64,000 bases of DNA from Hofstenia miamia (taxonomy: Eukaryota > Xenacoelomorpha > Acoela): positions 1,351,301 to 1,415,300 of the forward strand of contig SCFE01000063.1 in NCBI GenBank assembly GCA_004352715.1. The letters are read 5' to 3'. A program made the translations under genes and the position numbers. How positions within the stretch are numbered: the stretch's first letter is position 1; every line of letters begins with the position of its first letter. Positions 1 through 11,535 of this stretch are shown here, one piece after another. Below the pieces are notes generated by a model. That model saw nothing but the letters and a program-made list of their open reading frames with translations. It searched no databases and had not been told where the DNA came from.

Positions 1-64
1 ATATATATATAATACATATGTGTAAGCATACTGACCTTTCTAATATTATTTGGATGTGACGACA

Positions 65-750
65 GTCTTAAATAACGATTTCGATGTGTTACCATCATCG
101 TCAGTTTACAAAATATGCGGTAAATAAATTTACAATAAACTACACTAAATATAAATGATCATATTACATAGACTTAGAATAAATTTAAGGTCATCATGTT
201 TTATTGTCGATTTAATAGTTTCCCCTTTGTTGTTTCTTTTATATATATTGCCTATGCTATTTTCGGTTGTTGTTAGTAAAATTTTAAATTGATCTTCCTT
301 AGTTTGATGGTGATGGGTAAACATTTCTGATTTCAGATGACCTCTTAAATGCTCATTAGATCATATTCCCAGATGTCGCTTAGTTTCACCGATTATTGAT
401 TTATCGCAATCATCATATGTATATTTATGGACTAGGGATGAAACTAAGTTTTTTGGAATAATGTCTTTGCTATTAAACATATCTTTTGTTTTAAAAGATG
501 TAAAAATCGGGGTGATCTTAGTAAATTTTAGTTTTGTATTCAGATTTCTCACTCCTTTCTTGAATTTCTCAACTTGGTTACTTAGATATGGTATTTTCAA
601 ATATACTTCAATTTTCGTTTCTTTGTTGGTATTTTTCACATATTGCTTGGTTTTCTTTGCAGTAACCATTTTCAAATAGATGATCTGAATATTTTCTTAA
701 AATATTATGAGGATATCCATTTCGTTCTAAGATGGTAAAAATTACCGTTT
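65..750 (-). mobile_element. Penelope-like element fragment (RT C-terminus, linker, GIY-YIG), degenerate
   Basis: Read on the minus strand from 750 downward, the sequence first encodes an RT-tail-like stretch (ERNGYPHNILRKYSDHLFEN). After a frame change comes a 104-residue open frame (675-361) with the PLE linker (KIPYLSNQVEKF), then IIPKNLVSSLVHKY and the start of a GIY-YIG-type module (IIGETKRHL). A stop follows, but beyond it NEHLRGHLKSEMFTHHH and a degenerate tail remain readable to about 165. PLEs encode a reverse transcriptase fused to a GIY-YIG endonuclease, and this order matches that family. The copy is 5'-truncated, frameshifted and not functional. Its 3' UTR runs to the hammerhead-like core at 76-104. 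The family call is firm; the exact ends are approximate. Confidence 0.8.
76..104 (-). other. Hammerhead-like core at the 3' end of the minus-strand PLE
   Basis: On the minus strand CTGACGA (104-98) is followed by a possible four-pair hairpin (GATG with CATC) and then GAAATCG (82-76). CUGANGA...GAAA is the catalytic core layout of hammerhead ribozymes, which are known from the terminal repeats of Penelope-like elements. Stem III and the cleavage triplet are not convincing here, so this may be a decayed or variant copy. Its position just after the PLE frame supports the call. Confidence 0.35.
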
Positions 751-1335
751 GTCGAAATCTATTGAAGAAGTGAACCTACAAGTTAAAGAAATTTATTGGA
801 AATTTCCATACATTTACACACAACACCAAGTTACATCACTGAAGAAAAAAATGAAGATTATTTATAAGAAACTTAAAAATGTTGAGATACGACTAATATT
901 TCAATCATACAAAACAGAATATATATTTAAGAATAAACATATAATTCCAAAAGAACTTGTTTCATCAATTGTCTATAGATATAAATGTGACAATTGCAAT
1001 AAATTGTACATTTGTGAAACAGTTCGACATCTTGAAAAGAGAATAAAAGAACATTTAGTGGACATTTAAACACAGACGTGTACCACCATCCTCACGAACT
1101 TCGGAAAATAATTTTGTCATCATAATAAGAGCAAAGAACACAAAAATAGCAGAAGCAATCATACTAAAAAAGAATATCATAATTATATTTGAAACATAAA
1201 ACGAACTTATCTGTTTTAGTTGCATGCATATATGATTTTTTATACATTTAGTGTAGTATTTTTGTAAAGTATTATTTGCCGCAATATTGTTTTTTGACGA
1301 TGGCCCATAAGTGGTTGAAATGCATCAAGTGCTTA
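731..1335 (+). mobile_element. Penelope-like element fragment (linker and GIY-YIG), degenerate
   Basis: The plus-strand open frame 749-1069 (106 residues, no ATG of its own) has the same order as the neighbouring minus-strand copy: EIYWKFPYIYTQHQ linker, IIPKELVSSIVYRYKCDNC with its C-x2-C pair, then LYICETVRHLEKRIKEHL. The glycine of the usual YIGET is replaced by cysteine. A stop or frameshift follows, and the next frame continues with SSRTSENNFVIIIRAKN and KIAEAIILKK, which fits the end of a PLE GIY-YIG domain, to about 1185. The 3' UTR ends in a TTGACGA...GAAA motif at 1294-1320. The two PLE fragments are diverged copies, so this is not a recent inverted duplication. Non-functional. Confidence 0.8.
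1294..1320 (+). other. Degenerate hammerhead-like core at the 3' end of the plus-strand PLE
   Basis: TTGACGATGG (1294-1303) is followed about 14 bases later by GAAA (1317-1320), the same layout as the minus-strand core at 76-104. The first core base is T instead of C, which would weaken or abolish catalysis. Support comes mainly from the shared upstream 3' UTR box (from about 1245). Confidence 0.3.
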
Positions 1336-1360
1336 TAAACTAATATAAATAAATAAATAA

Positions 1361-1504
1361 NNNNNNNNNNNNNNNNNNNNNNNNNNNNNNNNNNNNNNNN
1401 NNNNNNNNNNNNNNNNNNNNNNNNNNNNNNNNNNNNNNNNNNNNNNNNNNNNNNNNNNNNNNNNNNNNNNNNNNNNNNNNNNNNNNNNNNNNNNNNNNNN
1501 NNNN
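1361..1504. other. Assembly gap (144 N) next to (TA)n and (GA)n
   Basis: A run of N is followed directly by a TA tract and then a GA/AG tract (about 1518-1542). It is most likely a collapsed microsatellite. Open frames that span it are artefacts. Confidence 0.95.
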
Positions 1505-2440
1505 ATATATATATAAAGAGAACGAGAGAGAGAGAGAGAGAAAATACCTTCAGAAAATACATGTATATAATAATATTCAAATGATAATAATTGCTTGATC
1601 CTCAAAGGCAAAATTTATCTATGAAAAACCTATATATATATATATATATATTGAATTTTTTTAATTACATCAATTTCTTATATGTTAAAAGCAAGAATTC
1701 GCGAAATTTCTATTGATCTAGTATGTGAGTAAAAATTTATTTAACACCATCATCCATGCGCTATGTGATTTTACATAAAATATTTTAAAAAATAAATGTT
1801 GAGAATTCACTGATGTACAACAAAAAATAAAAAATTATCGTCATAGCTTCAAACTAAGGAACCGCTGGAAGAGTTTTATAATATCAAAGAGGTATTGGCG
1901 AAAAATCAAAGATGAAAAACCATCTTCCCCTGCGTACGTCATTGTGGTTATGCAGCATATAGTAATGTAATTATTTAAAAACATATGAAATCGAATTGTT
2001 GTTGCGAATTAATTAATTGGAAAATCTCCCACTGTGCAGAAGATATAATTTCAACTGGAATACGTAAACAAATTCTTCCAAAACATCCTTCAAACTACAT
2101 ATTTTAAAATCCTTTGTGCGTGAGTCAATGTCCTGCATATGCCAATCAAATAAAGAAAGTTAGTAGGTCAGACTGGATTACTTCCTCATCAAAATCAACT
2201 ACCTTGCATGACGCAAGGCTTACGTCATTATGGTGAGTTAATGAGGTCGTTTCTTTTCTATAGAATAAAATTGTCGTATGTACTATCAAAATTTGTAGAC
2301 TTCAGCTAAACACTAAAAATACATTCATCCAACTTTTCAACGTTTAAATAGTTTGAATTATTAAAATTTTAATTTCAAATGCATAGCTCAAGTAAAAAAA
2401 GTTGCCACTTTTTAAAATGTGAGGATTTCATCTAAAGTTA
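1505..2440. other. Non-coding stretch, nothing recognised
   Basis: AT-rich sequence with a short (TA)n tract at about 1631-1650. I see no open frame, RNA gene or transposon end that I can support. Confidence 0.5.
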
Positions 2441-2787
2441 CTAGATGGCTCTGGTGCAATTAATACTTCAAAATATTGCCAAATACTCAAGGAATTTGTA
2501 CCGTAAGCATCCTGCTTATATCCCGATTCATGGATCTTAGAACAAGATGGAGGAACCCCTCACACCTCAAAATTGTAAAAGAATTTTTCCCAATTATAAT
2601 ATTCAAGTTATGCAGTGGCCACCGAGTTCGCCAAATCTAGTACCCATAGAGAATGCGTGGCAGATTCGAGGGATTTTGTCAAGGAAAAAAATCCCACAAA
2701 TCTGAAAGACTTAAGCAGTTACATGTTTGAATCGCAACACCAAATAACTCAAGAAGTTAGAGTCCGTTTAATGGATTTTTAGATTCA
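2441..2787 (+). pseudogene. Tc1/mariner transposase remnant
   Basis: Conceptual translation across frameshifts gives LDGSGAINTSKYCQILKEF, then EQDGGTPHTSK, then after a shift IVKEFFPNYNIQVMQWPP followed by SSPNLVPIENAWQIRGIL. The QDGGTPHTS block and the WPPSSPNLVPIENAW block are the second-Asp and Glu catalytic blocks of Tc1/mariner DDE transposases, in the right order and at about the right spacing. Stops and at least one frameshift show it is dead, and only the C-terminal catalytic half is present. No terminal inverted repeats were identified. It is a different copy from the element at 34203-35767. Confidence 0.75.
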
Positions 2788-5329
2788 AGACGTTTATCTG
2801 TGTCACGCTTTGCAAGGCAAATTTGTCAAATAAATTTGTCACCAGGTTACACGCTGAAACAATTATATTTTCAAATATATTTTATAAGCCTCTATTTGTT
2901 TTTCGTTTGTTATCAAAAATGTATTTATAATGTGACCAGTTTTTGTGACTTGAGCTATATAGGTTTTTGCGATGAAAAAATTTCATCTGTAAGGAAAACA
3001 ACGAAATGCTTCCTAAACTAATCTTTTAAATTTCTGTCAAAATATACTATTCAACATCTACTGGAACTTGATTAACCCTTGAAATTTTCAATAAAATATT
3101 GTCTTCTGCCAATCAACATTTGTCTTACAAAAAATCACCGCTGCGTCTGTATTGGCAAAGTCTCAATTTGCTAACACATTCAAACCAAATTAGCATTTTT
3201 AAGATTGTGACTTTGAACCATTTTAACTAATTAGCTATAAAAATTTTTCAAAAACTTCTTTTTTAGTAATGTTAAGTTTAATTTTATTCACAATAGGATT
3301 TTTTCAAGTAATTTTCATTTATACTTCAATATGCATGATGTGTTTGCTCGCAAGAAAAAATAGTACTAAAATATATTTTCACAAGCACGTAAAAAGAGTA
3401 TGTTAGGGTTCACAAAGACATATCTTGTATATAAATGTATAGTCCTACAGTATTACAAGAATATGCCGTCTTATCCCTTGGAAATGACAAACAAGTTCTT
3501 GCGATTTCCATGCTAATGCTTGAAAGCATCTTTTAAATGACGTATAAATTTCAAAAACACTCAAATTAGTTCTTCAAGGTATAAATTTGGCAGATCTCTG
3601 TGCTAGTTAACATAATGTTGTTAGACATTTTGTTTACAAATTTCATTGTTTGATTTTTTGAGAAATGATTTTTTCAGTTTTTTGTCTGAAGTATAAAGTT
3701 GTAGCGACTATGCAACAAAATTATTTGTTCGACTGATGCACTTTAAAAATGCAACCAAATGTTTTTTGGAAAGGTATCCACACTTAAAATTGGATTTCAA
3801 GACTGGAACTTGCAGGAACCTGTATGAATTTTATAGTTGTTGTCACTTCATCAAGGTTGTTCACATTTAAATGAGGCATATATTGTGTACTTTGTTGCAA
3901 AATGTTTAAATGCTTATAACTCACGAACTAATAAAGATATTAAATCTGCAAACACCATAAAATAGAGAGATTGTCTCCTCATTATTTTTCGAATTTAACT
4001 TGCGATTTGGAGCGACAATCTTTGACTTTGAGATATGCAAAAATTCATAAAATGGATGTTCTATTTTCAAAATTCCATTGTGACTACTGCTTAATTACCA
4101 AATACTACATGTAGGGTTTTTAAAAATGTTTCTTTTATCGATCATTTTTTGAATACAATAATAATTTTTTCTTATTTCTGTACGATTCTTTAGACTTGCG
4201 GCAGTTCTTTGGCAGCATTAGATTTTACATTAATACTTACCCTATAAGAAAAGCGGCATTATGTCGAAGTGCTAGAGATTTAATTTATCTCTCGGTTAAA
4301 ACCTGTTAAAGCATTTTTAGAAACGTTGCAAAATGGTGGTAAATCCCTTAATACCCTAATTTTTCAAATAATTTCATTATATTCTTACTACATATTAGAA
4401 TTCGTGCTTCACAAATGTATTTTTATTGAATAGAAAAAAAATTTTAGCAAGGATTTATATACCTGTTAACATTAGGCAATAGCTTATACCTACGAACCGG
4501 TAAACTTTATTTGCATTGTACTGGTCCCCCGTCGGCTTAATCTCTGGTGGAACCCTAACTCGCGAGTTCGAGTCGAGTTACAATAATATTTAGACTTTTC
4601 TCGTTAGGCTAATCTAAATAAATGAAAGAAAGAAACAGGAATACAACATGTTAAACTAAATGAGAGAAGCTAAGCCTGATGGTTCGATTTATGTAATTCT
4701 TATGAAAAAGAATGAATTTATATAGTAGCTTACTTCTTTCTCTTTTCATATAATTAGATAAGAGCAGTGACATAGACATACACAAGGTGGAACATGGTGG
4801 AAAGTTCATCGTGAGGTTTCGACATTGATTTTGATTGGTTAATTCAAACGATACTTTATGAAAAATATTATTAAAATCTTACGCACGCCGCTGATAATGG
4901 ATACTTTCAGTCTTAGACTTCCTTATATCATATAAGCTAAAATTAATAACTCTAAAAAAAGAACTCTTGGCAAATTAAGAACATTGTTTTGACTGGATTT
5001 CTTTGAACGTTTGGCAAATGCTGCTACCAACAATCTGTAAATACAAAAATTGCGCGGGCTTATCTCAAAGGAATTTAAAGAATACGTCAGAAATCAAAGG
5101 ATATATCATTAATAAATATGTCGATAGCTTAAACGCTTGGACACTCTACGTCAACCCGTTACCCTATTAATTATCGTCACGTGTTCCTGATTACAAATGG
5201 GACATCGACGCTCGTCGCCCAATAGCGAATAGTTGTTTTAAAGTGTGCATCTGTAGGATGACTACGGTTTCCGCTGCGCCAATAAAAACAAGTCATAGTA
5301 ATTTGTGTTTTAATCACGTTTCACTCGTG
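2788..5329. other. Non-coding stretch, no supported gene
   Basis: AT-rich with only short open frames (for example 2800-3021) that show no domain, codon bias or splice context. The direct Tc1 neighbourhood ends near 2790. A tRNA B-box-like string near 4560 was considered and rejected. Confidence 0.5.
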
Positions 5330-5417
5330 ATGTTAAATAGAATGATAATATTCCTCATTGCGATAATCATTAGTAGGTTTAAAGGCTTTACTGGCAAAAT
5401 TTACGAAGTTCAGTACG
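5330..5417 (+). CDS. Candidate first coding exon with signal peptide
   Basis: An ATG at 5330 opens MLNRMIIFLIAIIISRFKG, a short basic start followed by a strongly hydrophobic stretch, typical of a secretory signal peptide, then FTGKIYEVQY. The frame runs into a good splice donor (ACG|GTAAGT, exon end 5417), leaving phase 1. The cystine-knot exon at 18779 begins in the complementary phase and would complete a glycine codon, so the two could belong to one secreted-protein gene. That link spans more than 13 kb and is inference; other exons may lie between. In-frame upstream ATGs exist (for example 5258), but the hydrophobic segment fits best as an N-terminus at 5330. Confidence 0.35.
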
Positions 5418-6456
5418 GTAAGTTTTTAATAATTTAGTAATTACTTTCTTATTCCATTGATTTTATGAATTACTTGTACTGTTTAGTAGCACAAATATGC
5501 TTGCGTTAAAATAGGCATTTCGTTAATGAGTACTTTCCCGAAGTCTTACAGTATATTATAGATCACGTATTATCGTGATAACCTATAAATATTAATATGT
5601 TTTAAAAGAACATCCAAATGTATGGGGCTTAAGGTATATACAAAAAATATTTATAGCCCTAAAGGAGCTCACAAGTTTAGATATTAGTCTTCGCCTGGCT
5701 AATATATTAGGTCTATACCTATATTGTATTTTAAAAATAAGTTTTTAGAAAATTTTTTTGACAGACTTTGATTATGCAGTTAACAGACATGAGGAAAACA
5801 TATTGTAGAGACGACTTGTCTATAACCTATTTTAAAATATTAATTATGTATATAAATATATATATATNNNNNNNNNNNNNNNNNNNNNNNNNNNNNNNNN
5901 NNNNNNNNNNNNNNNNNNNNNNNNTATATATATATAGAGAGAATGTGTGCGTAAATGATATTTATGTAGTGCCCTTTTCTACGAGCACTTAGAGGAAAGC
6001 TGTTATAATTTAAGATTTGTATTCAAAAATTGTTAAGATATAAATAGTGGTGTCCTAACCAAAAAATTGGGTTTCCAAATGCATTTACTCTTAATTGGAT
6101 AAAAATTAAATAATTTCGAATTATTAGTTGTCGCTTGATATTTCAATAAATTTTGTATGCAATTCTGCATGATATTTTGAAACGTTTACTCTGAATTCGT
6201 CAAATGTACATATACAAGTCTCATAACTTATTCCAAAATTCCGGGAGATAAAACCCTCCTCCCCCAATGATAGGATTCAATATTTAAGAAGCCAACAAAT
6301 ATTTCAACTCATGAAGAACCTACTGAAATTCATCGTTGGAAATCAGTGGGAAGTCAAACATTTTTGGAATGATTTTTTTTCTATTAAGCGTTTTTTATTT
6401 TGGATACGTTGTCTCAATACTTCATCAATGAACTTTTAGAAATGCAAAGCTGTTTT

Positions 6457-6506
<50 letters not shown>

Positions 6507-9500
6507 GTTTTCACAATTTGCATTTGTCTACCCTATAATATTAAATTAAAATAGCGCACAATAAATATTGATACATTTACAAGCGTAGTCATCCCTGCTA
6601 CAGTACTAGATGATGTGGATAGATTCCTATATTGAAAACATCGAGTTTTTTAAACAATATTTTAAAAGATGTAATGCTATAGCTAATCTTTACAATTGCA
6701 ACCATGTGCCAAAAGATTTGTCTTGAATTTGACCAAATTCAATAGGCCAAAAATAGTTTTTGTGGCACTCTTTGGTGAACTCTCATTACTGGCAATAAGG
6801 AATAATCTGGGTTTGATATCTTTATTTTGACTATGTAAGATGTGTATTACAAATTAGATGAATGATAGACAAACTGTTGAAATAAACTAAAACTTTTGTT
6901 TGAATAAGTATTTATAGTATTCTAGCAGATCGAACTGTGATCAATTTCTAGCACAAGTTAATACTAAGTAACGTTTCATTAATTCCAGTTTGTGATCCAA
7001 CCATGCCACCAAATAAAGTATTGATGATTCAAGAGCTTTATGTTTAAAAGAGATTTGATGAATGTATCTCTCGCCATATCTTTTATTGGACAATATTAGG
7101 TTTCAATATTGATTCTTGTTTTCAACAATTGCTTCATCCTCTTCATTTGACTACAAAATTGGAATATGGGACTTTCCGTGTTGCACTTTGCAAGAATGTC
7201 ATAAAAGATCTGTTGAGTCATAGCCACAGTTTAGGTTGGCATTTACTGCTTGAACTAAAGTGCCTTTAGGCACTAATTTTCGAGTATGAACAATGTTCAA
7301 ACTAGGCCTGCACTCGCTAGGGGGCGTAGGTCCCATTTGTTTATTTTTAAAATTTTGTTTAACATTATATAATTTATTTCAGAAGGGACGACCCGCTGAA
7401 ATTAAATAATTAAAATCATTTACATATGTATTTTATAGTTTACAGTTCAATAGTGGGAAAGGGGGCTGCTGATGGTAAACTATATTGCCTTTGAAGAATT
7501 TTGCGGTGGATGGAAGCCACTGGGTTGACGTCAAATATTAGCATCGATCATTTTTCCAAAAGGTCTAATGCTTTGGGAATAATTAACTGAATTTTACTAT
7601 GAAACCTAAAATTAGCTGTTCAAAAAAGTATTAATAGTCTTTTATATATTATATGGCTTGTCATCAATCTATTCTTCCGTTTGCTTTTAAGCATGTTTTT
7701 TATAAAATCTTTAGAGTATAGTCATTTGGGATGAGGGCGGATTCGTTAGGGTTGGGTGGGAATTTTAAATAAAAAAAATTAACTGTAAAATTGCTTAACT
7801 AAATATAGCTGTATTTATTTAAGAACAACTAAAGCAAACTGCAAATCTAACAACTTCTGCATATGCCTCGTCTGTTTGATTACTTATCTCATACATCTGC
7901 CAATTAACTTTAACACAAGAAAGAAAACTTTAAAATTGTGGAAGCTTTTTTAAGTGGTAACATTTGATAAGAAAGATATTTTGAAGAAACTAAAAATTTC
8001 TGAAAACCAATTTTATTGTCTAGCCAATTCCTTTGGTGGATTTCACCGTATTTCTGAAACTAATTTGATTTTGCTAATAATTTTTTTGTCTACAAAAATT
8101 CAAAAGGAGTTTAATTTCCTAATCAATTATTTTCGTGTTTGTGAATTCCAACCAATTCCAGAATACTTTGATTTTACTAGTCAAATATTTCTGTGGATTT
8201 TACAAAAAGCGATTTATTAAAAAAATTGAAACTTAAACTGCAATAACAAAAATCGATTAATTTTTTAGGTAACTTTTGTCATTTTGAAAATATCCTCATC
8301 GTCAAAATTTTTTTGGACTACATTTGCACCAGCCCCCTCCCTCACTTTTCTCAAAAGCAGTGAAGAATTTAAGGGGGGTAATTCCCTTTCGGGAAAAATA
8401 ATTATCCCCGGAGCAACATCATTAGGCTAATATATAATGAATCTTGTAGAACTAATGTGAGACTAGAATAGATTTAGTAATATGTCCTGAACCAATATTT
8501 TTGCCCAATTTCCTCTGAGGCCTATGATTTTTTGTAGAAAGTTGTCCAGTTCAGCATTTATTTTGGTCTTCAAATGTACTAGTTGCGACGGAACAGCTAT
8601 CTTAGGTTTCATCTACGGCAATTGTCAATATAGTTATTTTGATAGAGAAGAATTGCGCTTTGGTTAAAAAGGCTAAGAAAATTTAACGGGCTGTGCTTGT
8701 GAGCACATGAAAACGTGCCGTGCAAAATTAATATTTTAGGAAATCCGTGCAGTGCCGTACTGGCTGTACACACAACGCTTTATAAAGACTTTGAACCCAC
8801 CTGATATATGGTCCTATTGCATGTTCTTATTGGATGTACCCTTTCTTCTTGCACTTTATACGAATTGTATTCGCCTTCTTGTAACAACTCCTTGCGAAAT
8901 ATTTCTATAATCCGCAAATAGCCGGATCAGACATTCGCCTTCACAAAATTTGTTGAATTTACTCATAGTTCATTGAAGTGCTTCTCAGGATTGAAACTTT
9001 CTTGGATGACAAAATTTATGCCTTGCATAAACCATTCAGCAATAATGCCGTTAGGATTAAATCGTCTCTCATGCTGCATTGACATGGAAATATATTGTGG
9101 ACTTCGTTCGATTGTGGAAACAATGAACTTTTATCTAATAAAAATTTAACATTGAATTCTCACAAAACGTGATCATTCATGAAATCAAAATTTCACACTG
9201 CTTATAAAAAGAGAGTTGTAATCTGGAGCATTTTTTTTATTAATCAAAGCATAGACTACAATGAACTTCTTAGCGTATTAATTTGTAAATGGGCGCAGCC
9301 AGGGAGTTGACTAAACCATCTCCAATCTCCGAAAAACCTCACATTACATGAAGTTCGCAAGAGATAAATCTGCAATGTTTGCATAAAACTTTAAAAGTGG
9401 TTTTGACATTTTAATCACAGTTATGGAGTTTCACATTTACAAGAAATCAAATCAGCGTCACCAGAACAAAATGTTTTGACCAGGTTCAAAGTGGAAAGAA

Positions 9501-10690
9501 GATTTTCAATTCAAAAAACCGCAATTTCCTGCCTGAGAGGATTTGTAAACATGCAATATTTCATTTCAACCAAACTTTCCAATAATTGGATTAAGAAATG
9601 GAATGCTTGCCTTGTTTTTAGATGATATGTTAAAATAAATAAAAATATGAAAGATTAAGTCAAAATCGAGTTTTTTATAGTTAAAATTTGGTCGCGCTGA
9701 TGTAGAATAATTAAGTTTAGCAGTGTATCGCCTATTCTAACAAATGTGCCAAACATTCTCTTGCAGAATTAAATAATAGCTGTTAACACTTAGCAAATAT
9801 GTCTATTTATTCAGTACATGTACGTATTTTTAGGTATTTTGAAAACTGATCAAAACATACGCATCTTTATGTATTTTAAGAAAATCCTAAGAACTCTGCA
9901 AAGTATGTAAAATCGTGTCTTTAAAAAATCTGTATATAACAATATGTTTGCAATCGCTAAGAGTGGTTATAGTGAAAGTCTTATGCCTCATTTAGAATCA
10001 TTTTTGTTACTCCAAGTACATTGCGTTAGCACACTTTATACGATTATTGATCATTTTCACAGGCAACCTCATGAATACTAAAATTCATACTATGGCTATT
10101 GTTGTTTTCTGTATCATTACTTTTCATGGCGTACTGGAATATTTGGTTGATTTACAATGTGTATTTTAAAAAATTAGCGGAAATGATATTTTCAATATTT
10201 GTTCCTGGTTACAAATAAAAGCATTTGAATAGCACTATGCTTAAGGTTGACGCTTTTGCCGACTCGTACTTACCCATGTTACCCGTCAACTCCATGGACT
10301 AAACCTAGTAAATAATATGTCAAGCAAATCGTAAAAAAACTTTCATAGAAATCGGTCAAATAGGTACGGAGATATGAGGGTTTAAGGACACAACGTTATC
10401 GTATTAATTCAGTGTTCATCTGTTAAATTCAAAAAGTATTTGTTTAACTAAGAATTTTTAGATTCAAACATTTCTGAACAGGCCACCCCAATAAAAATTA
10501 GTGGCTACGCCAGTGAATTACTATGAGTTTTGAAATTTATTTTAGCATTTCAAACTATTTCTTTATTGATAAAAGTTTTTGTGGATAAAAGACAATATTT
10601 AAAAGATGTTTTTTGTATTTTCTCAACTGTTACCACAATATTATATTTTTCTCTCTGGATATTCGGGCGTAACGGCAATATTTTGAACAT
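5418..10690. other. Long non-coding stretch with TA arrays and a gap
   Basis: Holds an N gap (5868-5924) inside a (TA)n tract, a longer (TA)n array near 6461-6505, and a small perfect hairpin AGTGCCTTTAGGCACT (7258-7273). The largest open frame, 7954-8220 (88 residues), has no recognisable domain. If 5330-5417 is an exon, this is intron. Confidence 0.45.
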
Positions 10691-10691
10691 A

Positions 10692-10726
<35 letters not shown>

Positions 10727-10727
10727 N
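10691..10727. repeat. (TA)n microsatellite ending in a single N
   Basis: Uninterrupted TA dinucleotides directly downstream (in element orientation) of the minus-strand PLE 3' end. The single N at 10727 marks an unresolved junction. Confidence 0.9.
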
Positions 10728-10772
10728 CGCTATGAAAGGGATAGACCGGTTTCGTTTATCATCAGTACAAAT
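10728..10772 (-). ncRNA. Small hammerhead-ribozyme-like motif of a PLE
   Basis: On the minus strand CTGATGA (10765-10759) is followed by the five bases TAAAC, then GAAACCGGTC (10753-10744). CUGAUGA and GAAA are the invariant hammerhead core. ACCGGT after it is a perfect palindrome, so stem III could form between two molecules, and C of GGTC would be the cleavage-site base. Short, dimer-dependent hammerheads are known from Penelope-like elements. Stem I is weak by eye (about three pairs) and stem II is reduced to almost nothing, so activity is uncertain. Placement immediately 3' of a PLE coding end supports the identification. Confidence 0.5.
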
Positions 10773-11025
10773 ATTCTGTAAAAACTAAATATATTTACAG
10801 TAGACTACACCTTATATAATTCAATATTGCATGCTCTTGAAATAAGTTCAATGATATCATACTTAGTTGAAAATTTAATAATTTATCTTTGTTTGATTTC
10901 TAAATTATTAATGCTTCTCCTATTTTATGATGTTCTGATCTTAGTCTGATGTAAAAATTTTCTCTTAGTTTATGTTTGTGCATAAAAACTTCGGATTTTA
11001 GGTGCCCATTCATGTGGGTCACGTA
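10728..11025 (-). mobile_element. Penelope-like element 3' end (GIY-YIG C-terminus and 3' UTR)
   Basis: On the minus strand the frame reads YVTHMNGHLKSEVFMHKHK and then HHKIGEALIINNLEIKQR, the C-terminal end of a PLE GIY-YIG domain (HMNGHLKSE and EALII are recurring blocks). Upstream coding sequence is cut off near 11028 by a member of the dispersed repeat described at 11032-11221. Downstream the 3' UTR shares the box GGTGTAGT...TGTAAATATATTTA with the two PLE ends at 65-750 and 731-1335, then runs into a hammerhead-ribozyme-like core. Truncated and non-coding as it stands. Confidence 0.7.
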
Positions 11026-11031
11026 TTTTTC

Positions 11032-11221
11032 GATCCATATCCAATCCACAAGGAAAATCCCCCCCCCTCCCCAAGAAAAATTCAAAACACACGTGCATTT
11101 TTTGAGTTGGTTTGTAAAATTTCAAGGAGAGAGACAGAAAATTACAAATTTGTCTCAATGCGAGAGGTTTTTTAAGCAAGACCTAATATTTTGAATATTT
11201 TACCAAACATGTACTTAGCTC
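11032..11221 (+). repeat. Dispersed repeat family, copy 1
   Basis: About 190 bases starting ATCCATATCCAATCCACAAGG-like and ending ACCAAACATGTACTTAGCTC. Related copies lie at 13918-14066 (inverted) and 17780-17950 (direct). Shared internal blocks are AGAAAAATTCAAAAC, TTTGAGTTG, CTCAATGCG and a TTTTGATTATTATACC-like segment. Inserted into the PLE 3' region just upstream. Non-coding; probably a non-autonomous DNA transposon. Confidence 0.7.
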
Positions 11222-11535
11222 CCATATCTAGATCCAGATCTACTCAACCCTGCACTTTATATATGCTATCGGATTGTCTGATATACCTGATATATCTATT
11301 ATTGTAAGTATTGGTAGAGAACAAAGAATAAACCTTATTGAGTTTCATAATTTCACAAATTGCTTTTTGATCATTTAATAATAATAGTAATCTGAACTTT
11401 TGGAACTTTATGTAAATTACAGCAATATATGTTTTACATGCAAATTTACCTACTATATAGTATATACTATTTCAATAATTTGTATAATTGCCTTGGCTCG
11501 TGACGAACATTTCAGGCTCGCAGGAGCCTAGTAAG

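Noticed and set aside
4510-4585. tRNA-like B box (AGTTCGAGTC) with some A-box-like sequence upstream
   Set aside because: No acceptor or anticodon stem can be paired and no internal-promoter spacing fits. Not called as a tRNA or SINE.
7954-8220. 88-residue plus-strand frame
   Set aside because: Contains no domain, has low complexity and no splice or promoter context; consistent with chance in AT-rich DNA.
10900-11194. Overlapping open frames on both strands near 11.0 kb
   Set aside because: Only the minus-strand stretch HMNGHLKSEVF...EALII is supported (PLE). The rest belongs to the dispersed repeat.
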